A stretch of 64,000 nt of DNA from Pseudomonas putida (GCF_005080685.1 NZ_CP039371.1:62001-126000), one strand, 5' to 3'. Positions 33,820 through 45,192 are shown, counted from the stretch's first letter. Translations and numbers: made by a program. Notes: a model not told the origin generated them from the letters alone.

Positions 33820-35874
33820 TTACCCCAGCAGCGAAATGTCGGCCACGCCCAGGAACAGGCCGCGCAGGCGGCTGAGCAAGGCATAACGGTTGGCGCGGAC
33901 CTTGGCGTCCTCGGCGTTGACCATCACCGCCTCGAAGAAGGCGTCGACCGGATCACGCAGGGCTGCCAGGCGAGCCAGCGATTCGCTGTACTGGCGAGCG
34001 GCGGCCATCGGTTGCACGGCCTGGTCGGCCTGCTGGATGGCCGAGTACAGGGAGAACTCGTTGGCGTTGTCGAAGTACTTGGGCTCGACCTGGTCGGCGA
34101 TGGCGCCTTCGGCCTTGCTCAGCAGGTTCGACACGCGCTTGTTCACCGCAGCCAGGGCTTCGGCTTCCGGCAGCTTGCGGAAAGCCTGCACGGCCTGCAC
34201 ACGCTGGTCGAAGTCCAGGGCCGAGCCCGGCTTCAGGGCGCGTACCGACAGGTAGGTGGCGACATCGATGCCTTCGTCTTCGTAGCGCGCACGCAGGCGG
34301 TCGAAGACGAATTCCAGCACCTGCTCGGACAGCCCGGCAGCCTTGACCTTGGCACCGTACTGCTTGACCGCGAACTCGACCGCGGTGGTCAGGTCCAGGT
34401 CCAGCTGTTTCTCGATCAGGATGCGCAGCACGCCCAGCGCAGCACGGCGCAGGGCATACGGGTCCTTGCTGCCGGTCGGCAGCATGCCGATGCCGAAGAT
34501 CCCGACCAGGGTGTCGAGCTTGTCGGCGATGGCCACGGCGGCACCGGTCAGGGTCTGCGGCAGTTCGGCACCGGCACCGCGCGGCATGTACTGCTCGTTC
34601 AGGGCCAGGGCGACGTCTTCCGGCTCACCGTCGTTGATCGCGTAGTAGTAGCCGGCAACGCCCTGCATCTCGGGGAATTCGCCGACCATCTCGGTGGCCA
34701 GGTCGCACTTCGACAGCAGGCCGGCACGGCCCGCGCGCTGGGCGTCGCCGCCGATCAGCGGGGCGATGAACGCGGCCAGCTTGGAAACGCGCTCGGCCTT
34801 GTCGTACACGGTGCCCAGTTGGGCCTGGAACACCACGTTCTTGAGGCGTTCGTTGAAGGTTTCCAGCGGCTGCTTCTTGTCTTGCTTGAAGAAGAACTCG
34901 GCGTCGGTCAGGCGCGGGCGCACGACCTTCTCGTTACCCTGCACGATCTGCTTGGGGTCACGGCTCTCGACGTTGGCCACGGTGATGAAGCGCGGCAGCA
35001 GCTTGCCTTCGCTGTCCAGCAGGCAGAAGTACTTCTGGTTGTCCTGCATGGTGGTGATCAAGGCTTCCTGCGGCACTTCGAGGAAGCGTTCCTCGAACGA
35101 GCACACCAGCGGCACCGGCCACTCGACCAGCGCGGTCACTTCGTCGAGCAGTGCCGGCGGCACGATGGCGCTGCCTTCCTGCTGCAGGGCCAGCTCGGCG
35201 ATGCGCTTGGAAATCAGCTCGCGACGCTCGGCGAAGTCGGCCAGTACATAGGCCTTGCGCAGGTCGTCGGCATAGTTGGCCGGGGTGGTGATGACCACAT
35301 TTTCCGGGTGGTGGAAGCGGTGGCCACGGGACTCGCGGCCGGCCTTCTGCGAGAGGATGGTGCAGTCGACGACCTGGTCGCCGAGCAACATCACCAACCA
35401 CTGGGTCGGGCGCACGAACTCTTCACGGCTGGCCGCCCAGCGCATGCGCTTGGGGATAGGCAGGTCGTTGAGCGAGTCCTCGACGATGGTCGGCAGCAGG
35501 CTTGCGGTGGCCTTGCCCGGGATGTGCTGGGAGAAGCGCAGCTTGGCGCCGCTCTGGTCGATCTCGGACAGATCCACCCCGCACTTCTTGGCAAAACCAA
35601 GCGCGGCCTGGGTCGGTTGGCCTTCGGCGTTGAACGCTGCCTGCATGGGCGGGCCGTCGATGTTGATGCTGCGGTCGGGTTGCTGCACGTCGAGTTGACG
35701 CAGCAGTACCGCCAGGCGGCGCGGTGCGGCGTACACCTGCTTGCCGGTGTAGTTCAGGCCGGCGGCCTGCAGGCCCTTCTCGATGCCCGCCAGGAAGGCG
35801 TCGCCAAGGCTCGCCAGGGCTTTGGGTGGCAGCTCTTCGGTGCCCAGTTCTACCAGGAAATCTTGAGCACTCAT
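33820..35874 (-). CDS. glyS: Glycyl-tRNA synthetase beta subunit
   Basis: This 684-residue beta subunit of the bacterial alpha2-beta2 glycyl-tRNA synthetase starts [20 protein letters not shown], the standard N-terminus. The HD-like central part and C-terminal anticodon-binding domain ([18 protein letters not shown]) are complete. The start overlaps the stop of glyQ by four bases, so the subunits are translationally coupled. Confidence 0.96.
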   Translation of the reverse strand: MSAQDFLVELGTEELPPKALASLGDAFLAGIEKGLQAAGLNYTGKQVYAAPRRLAVLLRQLDVQQPDRSINIDGPPMQAAFNAEGQPTQAALGFAKKCGVDLSEIDQSGAKLRFSQHIPGKATASLLPTIVEDSLNDLPIPKRMRWAASREEFVRPTQWLVMLLGDQVVDCTILSQKAGRESRGHRFHHPENVVITTPANYADDLRKAYVLADFAERRELISKRIAELALQQEGSAIVPPALLDEVTALVEWPVPLVCSFEERFLEVPQEALITTMQDNQKYFCLLDSEGKLLPRFITVANVESRDPKQIVQGNEKVVRPRLTDAEFFFKQDKKQPLETFNERLKNVVFQAQLGTVYDKAERVSKLAAFIAPLIGGDAQRAGRAGLLSKCDLATEMVGEFPEMQGVAGYYYAINDGEPEDVALALNEQYMPRGAGAELPQTLTGAAVAIADKLDTLVGIFGIGMLPTGSKDPYALRRAALGVLRILIEKQLDLDLTTAVEFAVKQYGAKVKAAGLSEQVLEFVFDRLRARYEDEGIDVATYLSVRALKPGSALDFDQRVQAVQAFRKLPEAEALAAVNKRVSNLLSKAEGAIADQVEPKYFDNANEFSLYSAIQQADQAVQPMAAARQYSESLARLAALRDPVDAFFEAVMVNAEDAKVRANRYALLSRLRGLFLGVADISLLG

Positions 35875-36818
35875 TGTGCAGCCTCCAGCTTCGCCAACAC
35901 TTCGTCACGCAGTTCAGGGGTGGCCATCGGGAAGCCCAGGCGTGCACGGGCTTGCAGATAGCTTTGCGCTACGTCCCGGGCCAGGGTACGCACGCGCAGG
36001 ATGTAACGCTGGCGCTCGGTCACCGAGATGGCGCGGCGAGCATCGAGCAGGTTGAAGGTGTGCGACGCCTTCAGGACCATTTCATAGGTCGGCAGCGGCA
36101 GGTCCAGCTTGATCAGGCGGTTGGCTTCGCTTTCGTAGAAGTCGAACAGCTCGAACAGTTTCTCGACGTTGGCGTGCTCGAAGTTGTAGGTCGACTGCTC
36201 CACTTCGTTCTGGTGGAACACGTCGCCGTAGGTGACCTTGCCGAACGGGCCGTCGGCCCAGACCAGGTCGTACACCGAGTCGACGCCCTGGATGTACATG
36301 GCCAGGCGCTCGAGGCCGTAGGTGATTTCACCGGTGACCGGGTAGCACTCGATGCCACCGACCTGCTGGAAGTAGGTGAACTGGGTCACTTCCATGCCGT
36401 TGAGCCAGATTTCCCAGCCCAGGCCCCAGGCACCGAGGGTCGGCGATTCCCAGTTGTCTTCGACGAAGCGAATGTCGTGGACCAGCGGATCCAGGCCGAT
36501 GGCTTTCAGCGAGCCGAGGTACAGCTCCTGGAAGTTGGCCGGGTTCGGCTTGAGCACCACCTGGAACTGGTAGTAGTGCTGCAGGCGGTTGGGGTTTTCG
36601 CCATACCGGCCGTCGCCAGGGCGGCGGCTAGGCTGCACATAGGCGGCGTTCCAGGTTTCCGGGCCGACGGCGCGCAGGAATGTAGCGGTATGGAAAGTGC
36701 CGGCGCCTACTTCCATATCGTAGGGCTGAAGCACCACACAACCTTGCTCGGCCCAGTAGTTCTGCAGGGCGAGGATCAGGTCTTGGAAGGTACGCACGGC
36801 TGGCGTAGGCTGGCTCAC
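35871..36818 (-). CDS. glyQ: Glycyl-tRNA synthetase alpha subunit
   Basis: This 315-residue alpha subunit is the class II catalytic core that activates glycine. I chose the GTG at 36818 (then [20 protein letters not shown]) because AGGTGA lies six bases upstream and it gives the usual family length; another GTG at 36827 adds three residues. Class II motifs are visible, including [15 protein letters not shown] and [20 protein letters not shown]. It is the first gene of the glyQ-glyS-gmhB-plsC run and is divergent from tag. Confidence 0.95.
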   Translation of the reverse strand: MSQPTPAVRTFQDLILALQNYWAEQGCVVLQPYDMEVGAGTFHTATFLRAVGPETWNAAYVQPSRRPGDGRYGENPNRLQHYYQFQVVLKPNPANFQELYLGSLKAIGLDPLVHDIRFVEDNWESPTLGAWGLGWEIWLNGMEVTQFTYFQQVGGIECYPVTGEITYGLERLAMYIQGVDSVYDLVWADGPFGKVTYGDVFHQNEVEQSTYNFEHANVEKLFELFDFYESEANRLIKLDLPLPTYEMVLKASHTFNLLDARRAISVTERQRYILRVRTLARDVAQSYLQARARLGFPMATPELRDEVLAKLEAAQ

Positions 36819-36901
36819 GAAATTCACCTGTATCTGGGGATGCGGATGTAAAGAGCGGGAGTATAACCTGATTCGCCTCGCCCTCTACTCATTGGAGCCT
36901 T

Positions 36902-37453
36902 ATGCCACGCTGCTTTTGGTGTACCGACGATCCGTTGTACCAGGCCTACCACGACCAGGAGTGGGGAACGCCACAGCGTGACCCGGCGTTGCTGTTCGAG
37001 ATGCTTTTGCTCGAAGGGTTCCAGGCCGGCCTTTCCTGGATCACCGTGTTGCGCAAACGGGAGCGCTATCGCCAGGTGCTGCACGGCTTCGACCCGGTGC
37101 GCCTGGCGCAGTTGAGCGACGAACGGATCGCCGAGCTGATGCTCGATGCCGGGATCATCCGCAACCGCCTCAAGCTCAATGCCGTGCGCCGCAACGCGCA
37201 GGCCTGGCTGGCTGTGGATAACCCCGCCGAGTGGCTCTGGTCGTTCGTCGGCGGCGTGCCCAAGGTCAACCATTTCAAGGGCCGCGATGAGGTGCCGGCG
37301 GTCACCGACGAGGCCAAGGCCATGAGCAAGGCGCTGCGCAAGGCCGGCTTCACCTTCGTCGGCCCGACCATCTGCTACGCCTTCATGCAGGCCACCGGCA
37401 TGGTCATGGACCATACCATCGACTGTGATCGCTACGCCGCGCTGGCGCGCTGA
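36902..37453 (+). CDS. tag: 3-methyladenine DNA glycosylase I
   Basis: This 183-residue base-excision-repair enzyme removes 3-methyladenine. The N-terminal zinc ligands Cys4 and His17 (MPRCFWC, QAYHDQEWG) and the C-terminal partners in MVMDHTIDC are present. The helix-hairpin region LSWITVLRKRERYRQVLHGFDP is typical of Tag. It is divergent from glyQ. The gene contains a perfect DnaA box at 37213. Confidence 0.94.
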   Translation: MPRCFWCTDDPLYQAYHDQEWGTPQRDPALLFEMLLLEGFQAGLSWITVLRKRERYRQVLHGFDPVRLAQLSDERIAELMLDAGIIRNRLKLNAVRRNAQAWLAVDNPAEWLWSFVGGVPKVNHFKGRDEVPAVTDEAKAMSKALRKAGFTFVGPTICYAFMQATGMVMDHTIDCDRYAALAR

Positions 37454-37494
37454 AAGGGTACAATGCGCGCCTTGCTGAAATAAGGAATCCGCCT

Positions 37495-38382
37495 GTGGAA
37501 AAGTTCAAGGGCGCCCTGATGGTCGGGGTGCTGCGTCTGTTTGCCAAGCTGCCCTGGGGCGCAGTGCAGCGCGTTGGCGCCGGCATCGGCTGGCTGATGT
37601 GGAAAGTCCCCAACGGCTCGCGCGACGTGGTGCGCATCAACCTGGCCAAGTGTTTCCCGGAGATGGATCCGGTCGAACGCGAGCAGTTGGTTGGCCGTGC
37701 ATTGAAGGACATCGGCAAGTCGTTCACCGAAAGCGCCTGCGCCTGGATCTGGCCGCCGCAGCGGTCGCTGGAGCTGGTCAAGGAGGTACACGGCCTGGAG
37801 GTGCTAGAGCAGGCCCTGGCCTCGGGCAAGGGCGTGGTCGGCATCACCAGCCACCTGGGCAACTGGGAGGTGCTCAACCACTTCTATTGCAGCCAGTGCA
37901 AGCCGATCATCTTCTACCGCCCGCCCAAGCTCAAGGCGGTCGATGACCTGCTGCGCGAGCAGCGCGTGCAGATGGGCAACCGCGTGGCGCCCTCGACCAA
38001 GGAAGGCATTCTCAGCGTGATCAAGGAAGTGCGCCGCGGCGGCCAGGTGGGCATTCCTGCCGATCCGGAGCCGGCGGAATCGGCCGGGGTGTTCGTGCCG
38101 TTCCTCGGCACCCAGGCGCTGACCAGCAAGTTCGTGCCGAACATGCTGGCCGGTGGCAAAGCCGTCGGGGTGTTCCTGCATGCCCTGCGCCTGCCCGATG
38201 GGTCGGGCTTCAAGGTGTTCCTGGAGGCCGCGCCGGAAGCGATGTACAGCACCGACGTGACCGAATCGGCGGCGGCCATGAGCAAGGTGGTCGAGCGTTA
38301 TGTGCGCGAGTACCCGAGCCAGTACATGTGGAGCATGAAGCGCTTCAAGAAGCGGCCGGAGGGTGAGGCGCGCTGGTATTGA
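37495..38382 (+). CDS. htrB: Lipid A biosynthesis acyltransferase (HtrB/LpxL family)
   Basis: This 295-residue inner-membrane acyltransferase adds a secondary acyl chain to lipid A. The GTG start lies eight bases after AAGGA. The motif TSHLGNWEVLNHF holds the catalytic His-x4-Glu dyad, and a hydrophobic N-terminal part is followed by GIGWLMWKVPNGSRDVV. It is 41 bp from tag in the same direction. Which acyl chain it transfers (lauroyl or 2-hydroxylauroyl) is not visible. Confidence 0.9.
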   Translation: MEKFKGALMVGVLRLFAKLPWGAVQRVGAGIGWLMWKVPNGSRDVVRINLAKCFPEMDPVEREQLVGRALKDIGKSFTESACAWIWPPQRSLELVKEVHGLEVLEQALASGKGVVGITSHLGNWEVLNHFYCSQCKPIIFYRPPKLKAVDDLLREQRVQMGNRVAPSTKEGILSVIKEVRRGGQVGIPADPEPAESAGVFVPFLGTQALTSKFVPNMLAGGKAVGVFLHALRLPDGSGFKVFLEAAPEAMYSTDVTESAAAMSKVVERYVREYPSQYMWSMKRFKKRPEGEARWY

Positions 38383-38388
38383 GATTTT

Positions 38389-38500
38389 GGGGGCGCTTTG
38401 CGCCCCATTCGCGACACAAGGCCGCTCCCACATTGATCGGTGTATGCAGGACCTTTGTGGGCGCGGGCTTGCCCGCGAATGGGCTACGAGGCAGCCCCGG
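38389..38500. repeat. Two REP-like palindromes
   Basis: The first has a gggcgctttgcgcccc core followed by gacacaaggccgctcccac. The second reads gcgggcttgcccgcgaatgg then gctacgaggcagcccc. They fill the gap between the convergent htrB and TPR genes. Confidence 0.8.
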
Positions 38501-38505
38501 CCATC

Positions 38506-38814
38506 TCAGGCTTTATCGAGCTTCTTGAGGAACACCGCCATCTCTTTCTCGGCCTGCTTGTCGCCATGGGCCTGCGCTGCCACGATCCCGTCTTCCCAGG
38601 CCTTGCGCGCCTGCGCCAGGTCGCCCTGCAACTGATACGCCTTGCCTAGCAGCTTCCACGCCGCCGAGTACTTCGGGTCCTGCTCCACGCAGCGCGCCAG
38701 GTGCTGCGCGGCCTCGGCGCCGTTGCCCTCATCCAGCCAGGCCTTGCCCAGGCCAAAGCGCAGCAGTGGGTTATCCACACCCTTGGCCAGCATCTTCTCC
38801 AGCGATTCGCGCAT
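38506..38814 (-). CDS. Small TPR-repeat protein
   Basis: This 102-residue protein is made of about two and a half tetratricopeptide repeats (LLRFGLGKAWLDEGNGAEAAQHL, then WKLLGKAYQLQGDLAQARKAWEDG). It probably acts as a protein-binding scaffold; the partner is unknown. It is 11 bp downstream of trkA, a position conserved in Pseudomonas, and probably cotranscribed with it. Confidence 0.87.
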   Translation of the reverse strand: MRESLEKMLAKGVDNPLLRFGLGKAWLDEGNGAEAAQHLARCVEQDPKYSAAWKLLGKAYQLQGDLAQARKAWEDGIVAAQAHGDKQAEKEMAVFLKKLDKA

Positions 38815-38825
38815 GCCGTGTTCTC

Positions 38826-40199
38826 CTAGAAGAAACTCAAACCTACGTGGAACAGCTTCTCCACGTCGCGGATATGCTTTTTATCCACAACGAACAGGAT
38901 CACATGGTCGCCCGACTCGATCACCGTGTCGTCGTGGGCGATCAGCACTTGCTCGTCGCGGATGATCGCGCCGATGGTGGTGCCCGGTGGCAGCGAGATG
39001 TCCTCGATGGCCTTGCCCACCACCTTGCTCGATTTCGCATCGCCATGGGCCACCGCCTCGATGGCTTCGGCCGCGCCACGGCGCAGCGAGTGCACGCTGA
39101 CGATGTCGCCACGGCGCACGTGGGCGAGCAAGGTGCCGATGGTGGCCAGCTGCGGGCTGATGGCGATATCGATCTCGCCGCCCTGCACCAGGTCGACGTA
39201 GGCCGGGTTGTTGATGATGGTCATCACCTTGCGCGCGCCCAGGCGCTTGGCCAGCAGCGAGGACATGATGTTGGCCTCGTCGTCGTTGGTCAGGGCCAGG
39301 AAGATATCGGCATCGGCGATGTTCTCTTCGAGCATCAGGTCCTTGTCCGAGGCGCTGCCCTGCAGCACCACGGTGCTTTCCAGGGTGTCGGAGAGGTAGC
39401 GGCAGCGCGCCGGGCTCATCTCGATGATCTTCACCTGGTAGCGGCTTTCGATGGCTTCGGCCAGACGCTCGCCGATCTGCCCGCCGCCCGCGATGACCAC
39501 CCGCTTGTTGGTCTCGTCGATGCGCCGCAGCTCGCCCATCACGGCGCGGATGTCCTTGCGCGCGGCGATGAAGAACACTTCGTCGTCGGCTTCGATCAGG
39601 GTGTCGCCGCGTGGCGTGATCGGCCGGTCGCGGCGGAAGATCGCCGCCACGCGGGTGTCGACGTTGGGCATGTGGGCGCGGATCTGGCGCAGCTGCTGGC
39701 CCACCAGCGGGCCGCCATAGTAGGCCTTGACCGCCACCAGCTGGGCCTTGCCCTCGGCGAAGTCGATCACCTGCAGCGAACCTGGGTGTTCGATCAGGCG
39801 CTTGATGTAGTTGGTCACCACCTGCTCGGGGCTGATCAGCACATCCACTGGAATATGGTCGTTGTCGAACAGCTCTTCGCGGCTGAGATAGGAAGACTCG
39901 CGCACCCGGGCGATCTTGGTCGGGGTGTGGAACAACGAGTAGGCGACCTGGCAGGCCACCATGTTGGTCTCGTCGCTGTTGGTCACCGCCACCAGCATGT
40001 CGGCGTCGTCGGCACCGGCCTGGCGCAGCACCGTGGGCAGCGAGCCGCGGCCCTGCACGGTGCGGATGTCGAGACGGTCGCCGAGGTCGCGCAGGCGGTC
40101 GCCGTCGGTGTCGACCACGGTGATGTCGTTGGCTTCGCTGGCCAGGTGTTCTGCCAGCGTCCCGCCTACCTGCCCTGCGCCGAGGATGATGATCTTCAT
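38826..40199 (-). CDS. trkA: Trk potassium uptake regulator TrkA
   Basis: This 457-residue peripheral subunit of the Trk K+ system has two tandem RCK halves. The first starts [19 protein letters not shown], an NAD-binding Rossmann motif; the second has [18 protein letters not shown] near residue 235, and each is followed by a TrkA-C domain ([33 protein letters not shown]). It is downstream of rsmB by 22 bp, as in many gammaproteobacteria. Confidence 0.95.
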   Translation of the reverse strand: MKIIILGAGQVGGTLAEHLASEANDITVVDTDGDRLRDLGDRLDIRTVQGRGSLPTVLRQAGADDADMLVAVTNSDETNMVACQVAYSLFHTPTKIARVRESSYLSREELFDNDHIPVDVLISPEQVVTNYIKRLIEHPGSLQVIDFAEGKAQLVAVKAYYGGPLVGQQLRQIRAHMPNVDTRVAAIFRRDRPITPRGDTLIEADDEVFFIAARKDIRAVMGELRRIDETNKRVVIAGGGQIGERLAEAIESRYQVKIIEMSPARCRYLSDTLESTVVLQGSASDKDLMLEENIADADIFLALTNDDEANIMSSLLAKRLGARKVMTIINNPAYVDLVQGGEIDIAISPQLATIGTLLAHVRRGDIVSVHSLRRGAAEAIEAVAHGDAKSSKVVGKAIEDISLPPGTTIGAIIRDEQVLIAHDDTVIESGDHVILFVVDKKHIRDVEKLFHVGLSFF

Positions 40200-40221
40200 C
40201 CGCTACTCCCTACCTTGGTTC

Positions 40222-41532
40222 TTACCCGCGCGAGGCGGCGATCTTGATCAGCTTGGCATAGTAGAAGCCGTCGTGGCCGCCTTCCTGGGCCAGCAACTGG
40301 CGACCGTGGGGCTGGCGCAGGCCGGCGTCGGTCGCCAGGTCCAGTTCACGGGCGCCCGGGGTGCGGGCCAGGAAGGCATCGATCACTTCGGTGTTTTCGG
40401 TCGGCAGGCTGGAGCACGTGGCGTACAGCAGCATGCCGCCCACCTCCAGGGTCGGCCACAGGGCATCGAGCAATTCGCCTTGCAGCGCAGCCAGGGCCGG
40501 GATGTCGTCGGCCTGGCGCGTCAGCTTGATGTCCGGATGGCGGCGGATCACGCCGGTGGCCGAGCATGGCGCGTCGAGCAGGATGCGCTGGAATGGCTTG
40601 CCATCCCACCAGCTTGCGGTGTCACGGGCATCACAGGCGATCAGTTCGGCGTCGAGCTGAAGGCGGTCGAGGTTCTCGCGTACGCGGGCCAGGCGCTTGG
40701 CTTCGAGGTCGATGGCCACCACGTGGGCCAGGCCGGCTTCGGCTTCGAGCAGGTGGCAGGTCTTGCCGCCGGGGGCGCAGCACGCATCGAGCACACGCTG
40801 GCCGGGGGCCAGTTCGAGCAGGTCGGCGGCCAGTTGCGCGGCTTCGTCCTGCACGCTCACCCAGCCCTCGGCGAAGCCCGGCAGGCCGCGCACGTCGCAG
40901 GCCTGGGCCAGGACGATGGCGTCGCTGCCGTACTGGCAGGCACTGGCGTCGATACCTGCCTCGGCCAGCAGGGCCAGGTAGGCGTCGCGGCTGTGATGAC
41001 GGCGGTTGACCCGCAGGATCATCGGCGGATGGGCGTTGTTGGCGGCGCAGATGGCTTCCCACTGCTCCGGCCAGAAGGCCTTCAGTGCCTTTTGCAGCCA
41101 ACGTGGGTGGGCGGTGCGTACCACCGGGTCGCGCTCCATGTCGGCGAGCAATGCCTCGCCTTCACGCTGGGCACGACGCAGCACGGCGTTGAGCAGACCC
41201 TTGGCCCACGGTTTCTTCAATTTGTCGGCGCAGCCGACGGTCTCGCCGATGGCGGCGTGGGCCGGAATACGGGTGTAGAACAGCTGGTACAGGCCGACCA
41301 GCAGCAATGCCTGCACATCGGCGTCGGCGGCCTTGAACGGCTTCTGCAGCAGTTGCGCGGCCAGCAGGTCGAGGCGTGGCTGCCAGCGGGCGGTGCCGAA
41401 CGCCAGGTCCTGGGTCAGGCCGCGATCGCGCTCGTCGACCTTGTCCAGTTGCGCGGGCAGCGAGCTGTTCAGCGAGGCCTTGCCGCTGAGGACGGCGGCC
41501 AGCGCACGGGCGGCGGCGAGACGTGGGTTCAT
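40222..41532 (-). CDS. rsmB: 16S rRNA (cytosine-967-C5)-methyltransferase
   Basis: This 436-residue enzyme methylates C967 of 16S rRNA. An N-terminal NusB-like RNA-binding domain is followed by the methyltransferase domain. SAM-binding [17 protein letters not shown], the motif [17 protein letters not shown] with its catalytic-cycle Cys, and the nucleophile Cys in [12 protein letters not shown] are all present. Its ATG overlaps the fmt stop by four bases, so translation is coupled. Confidence 0.95.
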   Translation of the reverse strand: MNPRLAAARALAAVLSGKASLNSSLPAQLDKVDERDRGLTQDLAFGTARWQPRLDLLAAQLLQKPFKAADADVQALLLVGLYQLFYTRIPAHAAIGETVGCADKLKKPWAKGLLNAVLRRAQREGEALLADMERDPVVRTAHPRWLQKALKAFWPEQWEAICAANNAHPPMILRVNRRHHSRDAYLALLAEAGIDASACQYGSDAIVLAQACDVRGLPGFAEGWVSVQDEAAQLAADLLELAPGQRVLDACCAPGGKTCHLLEAEAGLAHVVAIDLEAKRLARVRENLDRLQLDAELIACDARDTASWWDGKPFQRILLDAPCSATGVIRRHPDIKLTRQADDIPALAALQGELLDALWPTLEVGGMLLYATCSSLPTENTEVIDAFLARTPGARELDLATDAGLRQPHGRQLLAQEGGHDGFYYAKLIKIAASRG

Positions 41533-42461
41533 TGGCCCAGTACCTTGCCAGCGGCGAACTTCTCGCGGCGGCTGTTGAACAGGTCGCTGAAGTTCAGCGC
41601 CTTGCCTCCCGGCAGCTGCAGGCGGCTCAGGCTCAGTGCCTGATCAGCGCAGGCGACGACCAGGCCGTCCTTGCTGGCATCGAGGATTTCGCCCGGTGCG
41701 CCCTTGCCTGTGGACAACTTGGCGGCCAGCACCTTCACGCTTTCGCCGTCGAGGGTGCTGTGGCACACCGGCCACGGGTTGAAGGCGCGGATCAGGCGCT
41801 CCAGTTCGAGGGCCGGGCGGTTCCAGTCGATGCGTGCCTCGTCCTTGTTCAGCTTGTGCGCGTAAGTCGCCAGGGCGTCGTCCTGCACTTCACCCTGCAG
41901 GCTGCCGTCGGCCAGGCCGGCGATGGCTTGCAGCACGGCGGGCGGGCCCATCTCGGCGAGGCGATCGTGCAGGCTGCCGCCGGTGTCCTCGGCGCTGATC
42001 GGGGTGGTCACCTTGAGCAGCATGGGGCCGGTATCCAGGCCCGCCTCCATGCGCATCACGGTCACGCCGCTCTCGGCATCGCCCGCTTCGACGGCGCGCT
42101 GGATCGGCGCCGCGCCGCGCCAGCGTGGCAGCAAGGAGGCGTGGCTGTTGATGCAACCCAGGCGCGGGATATCCAGCACCGCCTGGGGCAGGATCAGGCC
42201 GTAGGCGACCACCACCATCAAGTCGGGCGCAAGTGCGGCGAGTTCGGCCTGGGCCTCGGCACTACGCAGGGTCGGCGGCTGCAGCACGGGGATGTCATGG
42301 CCCACGGCCAACTGCTTGACCGGGCTCGGCATGAGCTTCTGGCCACGGCCGGCGGGGCGGTCGGGCTGGGTGTAGACGGCCACGATCTCGTAGGGGCTGT
42401 CGAGCAGGGCCTTGAGGTGTTCGGCGGCAAACTCTGGAGTGCCTGCAAAGACGATGCGCAT
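41529..42461 (-). CDS. fmt: Methionyl-tRNA formyltransferase
   Basis: This 310-residue enzyme formylates initiator Met-tRNA. It starts [19 protein letters not shown], with the formyl-transfer core [20 protein letters not shown] (Asn, His) and [17 protein letters not shown]. The C-terminal domain binds tRNA. It is downstream of def with a stem-loop between them and overlaps rsmB. Confidence 0.96.
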   Translation of the reverse strand: MRIVFAGTPEFAAEHLKALLDSPYEIVAVYTQPDRPAGRGQKLMPSPVKQLAVGHDIPVLQPPTLRSAEAQAELAALAPDLMVVVAYGLILPQAVLDIPRLGCINSHASLLPRWRGAAPIQRAVEAGDAESGVTVMRMEAGLDTGPMLLKVTTPISAEDTGGSLHDRLAEMGPPAVLQAIAGLADGSLQGEVQDDALATYAHKLNKDEARIDWNRPALELERLIRAFNPWPVCHSTLDGESVKVLAAKLSTGKGAPGEILDASKDGLVVACADQALSLSRLQLPGGKALNFSDLFNSRREKFAAGKVLGQ

Positions 42462-42485
42462 GGAGTTCTCGCTTCAAAAAAGAAA

Positions 42486-42507
42486 AAGGCTTGCCGGAGC
42501 AAGCCTT
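42486..42507 (-). terminator. Stem-loop between def and fmt
   Basis: AAGGCTTGC pairs with GCAAGCCTT around CGGA. On the minus strand it is followed by TTTTTC, so part of the def transcripts may end here before fmt. Confidence 0.65.
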
Positions 42508-42521
42508 CTGGCAGGTGGGGA

Positions 42522-43028
42522 TCAGGCTTGCTGGCGGTGCTGCTTTTCCAGCTTCTTCTTGATCCGGTCGCGCTTGAGTTGCGACAGGTAGTCGACGAAC
42601 AGCTTGCCGTTGAGGTGATCGAACTCGTGCTGCACGCAGACCGCCAGCAGACCCTCGCACTCCAGTTCGTACGGCTTGCCGTCGCGGTCCTGGGCCTTGA
42701 CCCGGACCCGCAGCGGGCGATCGACGTTCTCGTAGAAGCCCGGTACCGACAGGCAGCCTTCCTGGTACTGACCCATGTCGTGGGTCAGCTCCTCGACCGT
42801 GGGGTTGATGAAAACCCGCGGTTCGCTGCGGTCTTCGCTGAGGTCCATGACCACGACCTGCTTGTGCACGTTGACCTGGGTCGCGGCCAGGCCGATGCCA
42901 GGGGCTTCGTACATGGTTTCAAACATGTCGTCGATCAGCTGGCGCAGGGCGTCGTCGAACTCCGTCACCGGTTTGGCGATGGTGCGCAGGCGCGGGTCCG
43001 GGAATTCGAGAATGTTCAAAATGGCCAT
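42522..43028 (-). CDS. def: Peptide deformylase
   Basis: This 168-residue iron enzyme removes the N-formyl group from new proteins. All three motifs are present: GIGLAATQV near residue 45, EGCLSVPGF with the metal Cys near 90, and QHEFDHLNG with both His ligands and the catalytic Glu near 135. It starts [16 protein letters not shown]. It is first in the def-fmt-rsmB-trkA-TPR series and is divergent from dprA. Confidence 0.96.
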   Translation of the reverse strand: MAILNILEFPDPRLRTIAKPVTEFDDALRQLIDDMFETMYEAPGIGLAATQVNVHKQVVVMDLSEDRSEPRVFINPTVEELTHDMGQYQEGCLSVPGFYENVDRPLRVRVKAQDRDGKPYELECEGLLAVCVQHEFDHLNGKLFVDYLSQLKRDRIKKKLEKQHRQQA

Positions 43029-43234
43029 AAGGTCAGGCAGTCACTGTGCGTTCGGTTGAAAACTGAACACACATAATAAAGGGAATCGAGGATTTCGGCA
43101 CCTGGCAAGCTCGACTAGGGTGTCTATGGGCGTGATAGCTGCCAATCGATGGACAGCTTTTCAAACTGTTACCCACAAAGTTATCCACAGCTTGTGCCAC
43201 GTCGATGGCCCTGTTTCGATCAAGGATGATCCCC

Positions 43235-44332
43235 ATGCCGACTCACCATTCGTCGCCTTGTCCGCCTGCCGAACTCGAGGCGCGTTTGCGCCTGCACCGC
43301 CTTCCAGAGGTGGGATTGCGTCGCTTTGCCACCTTGATCCAGGCCTTCGGCAGTGCCTCGTCGGCGCTCAGCGCGCCGGCCAGTGCCTGGCGCTCCCTGG
43401 GTATGCCGCAGGCCGCCATCGATGCCCGCCGCTGCCCTGAGGTGCGTGACGGCGCCCTGGCTGCAATGGCCTGGTTAGAGCGTCCCGGCCAGCATTTGCT
43501 GATGTGGGACGGCCCCGGCTACCCGGCCCTGCTGGCAGAGATCGACGACCCACCACCGCTGCTGTTCGTCGCTGGCGAGCCGGCTTTGCTCGAGCGACCG
43601 CAACTGGCCATCGTGGGCAGCAGGCGTGCTTCACCTACGGCGCTGGATACCGCCAAGGCCTTTTCCCGGCACCTCGCCCAGGCCGGGTTCACCATCACCA
43701 GCGGCTTGGCCCTGGGTATCGACGGCGCCGCTCATCGGGCAGCTGTGCAGGCCGGGGGGAGTACGGTCGGGGTGCTTGGCACGGGGCTGCAAAAACTTTA
43801 TCCACAGCGCCACCTCGAGTTGGCCAGGGCGATGATCGACAACGGTGGCGCGCTGGTTTCCGAGTATCCGCTGGATGCCGGGCCACTGCCGGGCAACTTC
43901 CCTCGGCGCAATCGCATCATCAGTGGCCTGTCGTTGGGGGTGCTGGTGGTGGAGGCGGGCCTGGCCAGCGGATCGCTGATCACCGCCCGCCTGGCGGCCG
44001 AACAGGGGCGCGAGGTCTATGCCTTGCCCGGCTCGATTCATCACCCGGGAGCCAAGGGGTGCCACCAGCTCATCCGTGACGGCGCACTGCTTGTGGAAAA
44101 CGTCGGGCAGATCCTCGACAGCCTGCAAGGTTGGCAGAATCTGCCGACGGCGGCTGTGGATAAACCCGCGCATCCCCTGCTTGCTCTGCTGCATGCCGCG
44201 CCACAGACTAGCGAGAACCTGGCCCACTGCAGCGAGCGGCCGCTGGCCGAGGTGCTGGCGCAGCTGACCGAGCTGGAGCTCGAAGGCCGAGTCAGCAATG
44301 TCGCCGGGCGTTGGTTTGCCCGCGTCGGCTAA
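43235..44332 (+). CDS. dprA: DNA processing protein DprA (Smf)
   Basis: This 365-residue protein loads RecA on incoming single-stranded DNA in transformation. The ATG at 43235 has AAGGA eight bases before it; an upstream frame start at 43205 adds ten residues. The Rossmann-like core has [45 protein letters not shown] and [22 protein letters not shown]-terminal winged-helix-like tail ([16 protein letters not shown]) is also visible. In P. aeruginosa a LysM gene lies between def and dprA; here the gap is only about 200 bp. Confidence 0.93.
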   Translation: MPTHHSSPCPPAELEARLRLHRLPEVGLRRFATLIQAFGSASSALSAPASAWRSLGMPQAAIDARRCPEVRDGALAAMAWLERPGQHLLMWDGPGYPALLAEIDDPPPLLFVAGEPALLERPQLAIVGSRRASPTALDTAKAFSRHLAQAGFTITSGLALGIDGAAHRAAVQAGGSTVGVLGTGLQKLYPQRHLELARAMIDNGGALVSEYPLDAGPLPGNFPRRNRIISGLSLGVLVVEAGLASGSLITARLAAEQGREVYALPGSIHHPGAKGCHQLIRDGALLVENVGQILDSLQGWQNLPTAAVDKPAHPLLALLHAAPQTSENLAHCSERPLAEVLAQLTELELEGRVSNVAGRWFARVG

Positions 44333-44376
44333 GTACACTGCGCTTCAAGCAAGGTCTACAGGTGGAGAGACACAAC

Positions 44377-44934
44377 ATGGTAAGCAGTTTTCGTGTGCAA
44401 CAAGCCGCACGTGAGATCCGGGCGGGCGCAGTCATCGCCTACCCGACGGAAGCGGTCTGGGGCCTGGGCTGCGACCCATGGAACGAGGATGCGGTATATC
44501 GCTTGCTGGCACTCAAGTCGCGGCCTGTGGATAAAGGGTTGATCCTGATCGCCGACAACATCCGTCAGTTCGATTTCCTCTTCGAGGACTTCCCCACCGA
44601 CTGGATCGACCGCATGGGCAGCACCTGGCCGGGGCCCAATACCTGGCTGGTGCCGCACCAGGACCTGTTGCCGGAGTGGGTGACGGGCGAGCATGACACT
44701 GTCGCCCTGCGGGTCAGCGATCATCCGCTGGTGCGCGAGCTGTGCGCACTGGTGGGGCCGTTGATTTCGACGTCGTGCAACCCAGGCGGGCGCCCGGCGG
44801 CGAAGACCCGGTTGCGGGTCGAGCAGTATTTCCACGGCGAGCTGGACCTGGTGCTGGGTGGGGCGCTGGGGGGGCGCAAGAATCCGAGTGTGATTCGTAA
44901 CCTGGCGACCGGCGAGGTCGTGCGTCCGGGGTGA
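44377..44934 (+). CDS. tsaC: Threonylcarbamoyl-AMP synthase TsaC
   Basis: This 185-residue YrdC-domain enzyme makes threonylcarbamoyl-AMP for the t6A37 tRNA modification. The ATG at 44377 follows GGAGAG and starts [17 protein letters not shown]. The motif [20 protein letters not shown] and the [15 protein letters not shown] and [13 protein letters not shown] stretches are the substrate-binding parts. The short length indicates TsaC rather than the two-domain Sua5. It lies 44 bp downstream of dprA. Confidence 0.93.
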   Translation: MVSSFRVQQAAREIRAGAVIAYPTEAVWGLGCDPWNEDAVYRLLALKSRPVDKGLILIADNIRQFDFLFEDFPTDWIDRMGSTWPGPNTWLVPHQDLLPEWVTGEHDTVALRVSDHPLVRELCALVGPLISTSCNPGGRPAAKTRLRVEQYFHGELDLVLGGALGGRKNPSVIRNLATGEVVRPG

Positions 44935-44937
44935 TAC

Positions 44938-44970
44938 GGCTGCGAGGGCTTTGCCCTCGTTTCGCGATAC
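44938..44970. repeat. REP-like half element
   Basis: gcgagggctttgccctcgt followed by ttcgcgatac is a single palindromic unit of the type also seen near 50580. It lies three bases after the tsaC stop. Confidence 0.6.
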
Positions 44971-45164
44971 ATATTCAGCGCGATTATCCGGTTTCGGTGC
45001 CGTTCAGGCCTGACTAGCCTTGTACGGCAGATGTTTCTGTTTCGAATGGCTGTCCGGCCTGAAGCTTGGGAAATGTCCTAACAATCCCTTCGAATTCCAT
45101 CACCTTTCACTCACGCGGCACCCAACCTATCATTTCTAGCCTTAAAGTATCCGACCATGGGATG

Positions 45165-45192
45165 TTGATGATTGTACATAGGCTTGTACAAT
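45165..45192 (+). promoter_or_regulatory. yefM-yoeB promoter with two TGTACA operator boxes
   Basis: A -35 TTGATG (45165-45170) and a -10 TACAAT (45187-45192) are 16 bp apart. TGTACA hexamers at 45173-45178 and 45185-45190 lie within the promoter, 12 bp centre to centre. The E. coli YefM-YoeB operator is known to use TGTACA cores with this spacing. Binding here would block RNA polymerase. Confidence 0.75.

Noticed and set aside
33397..35961. Plus-strand open frame of 854 codons
   Set aside because: It is antisense to gmhB and glyS, both complete and motif-bearing.
38766..40247. Plus-strand open frame of 493 codons
   Set aside because: It is antisense to trkA, which is complete and matches the family.
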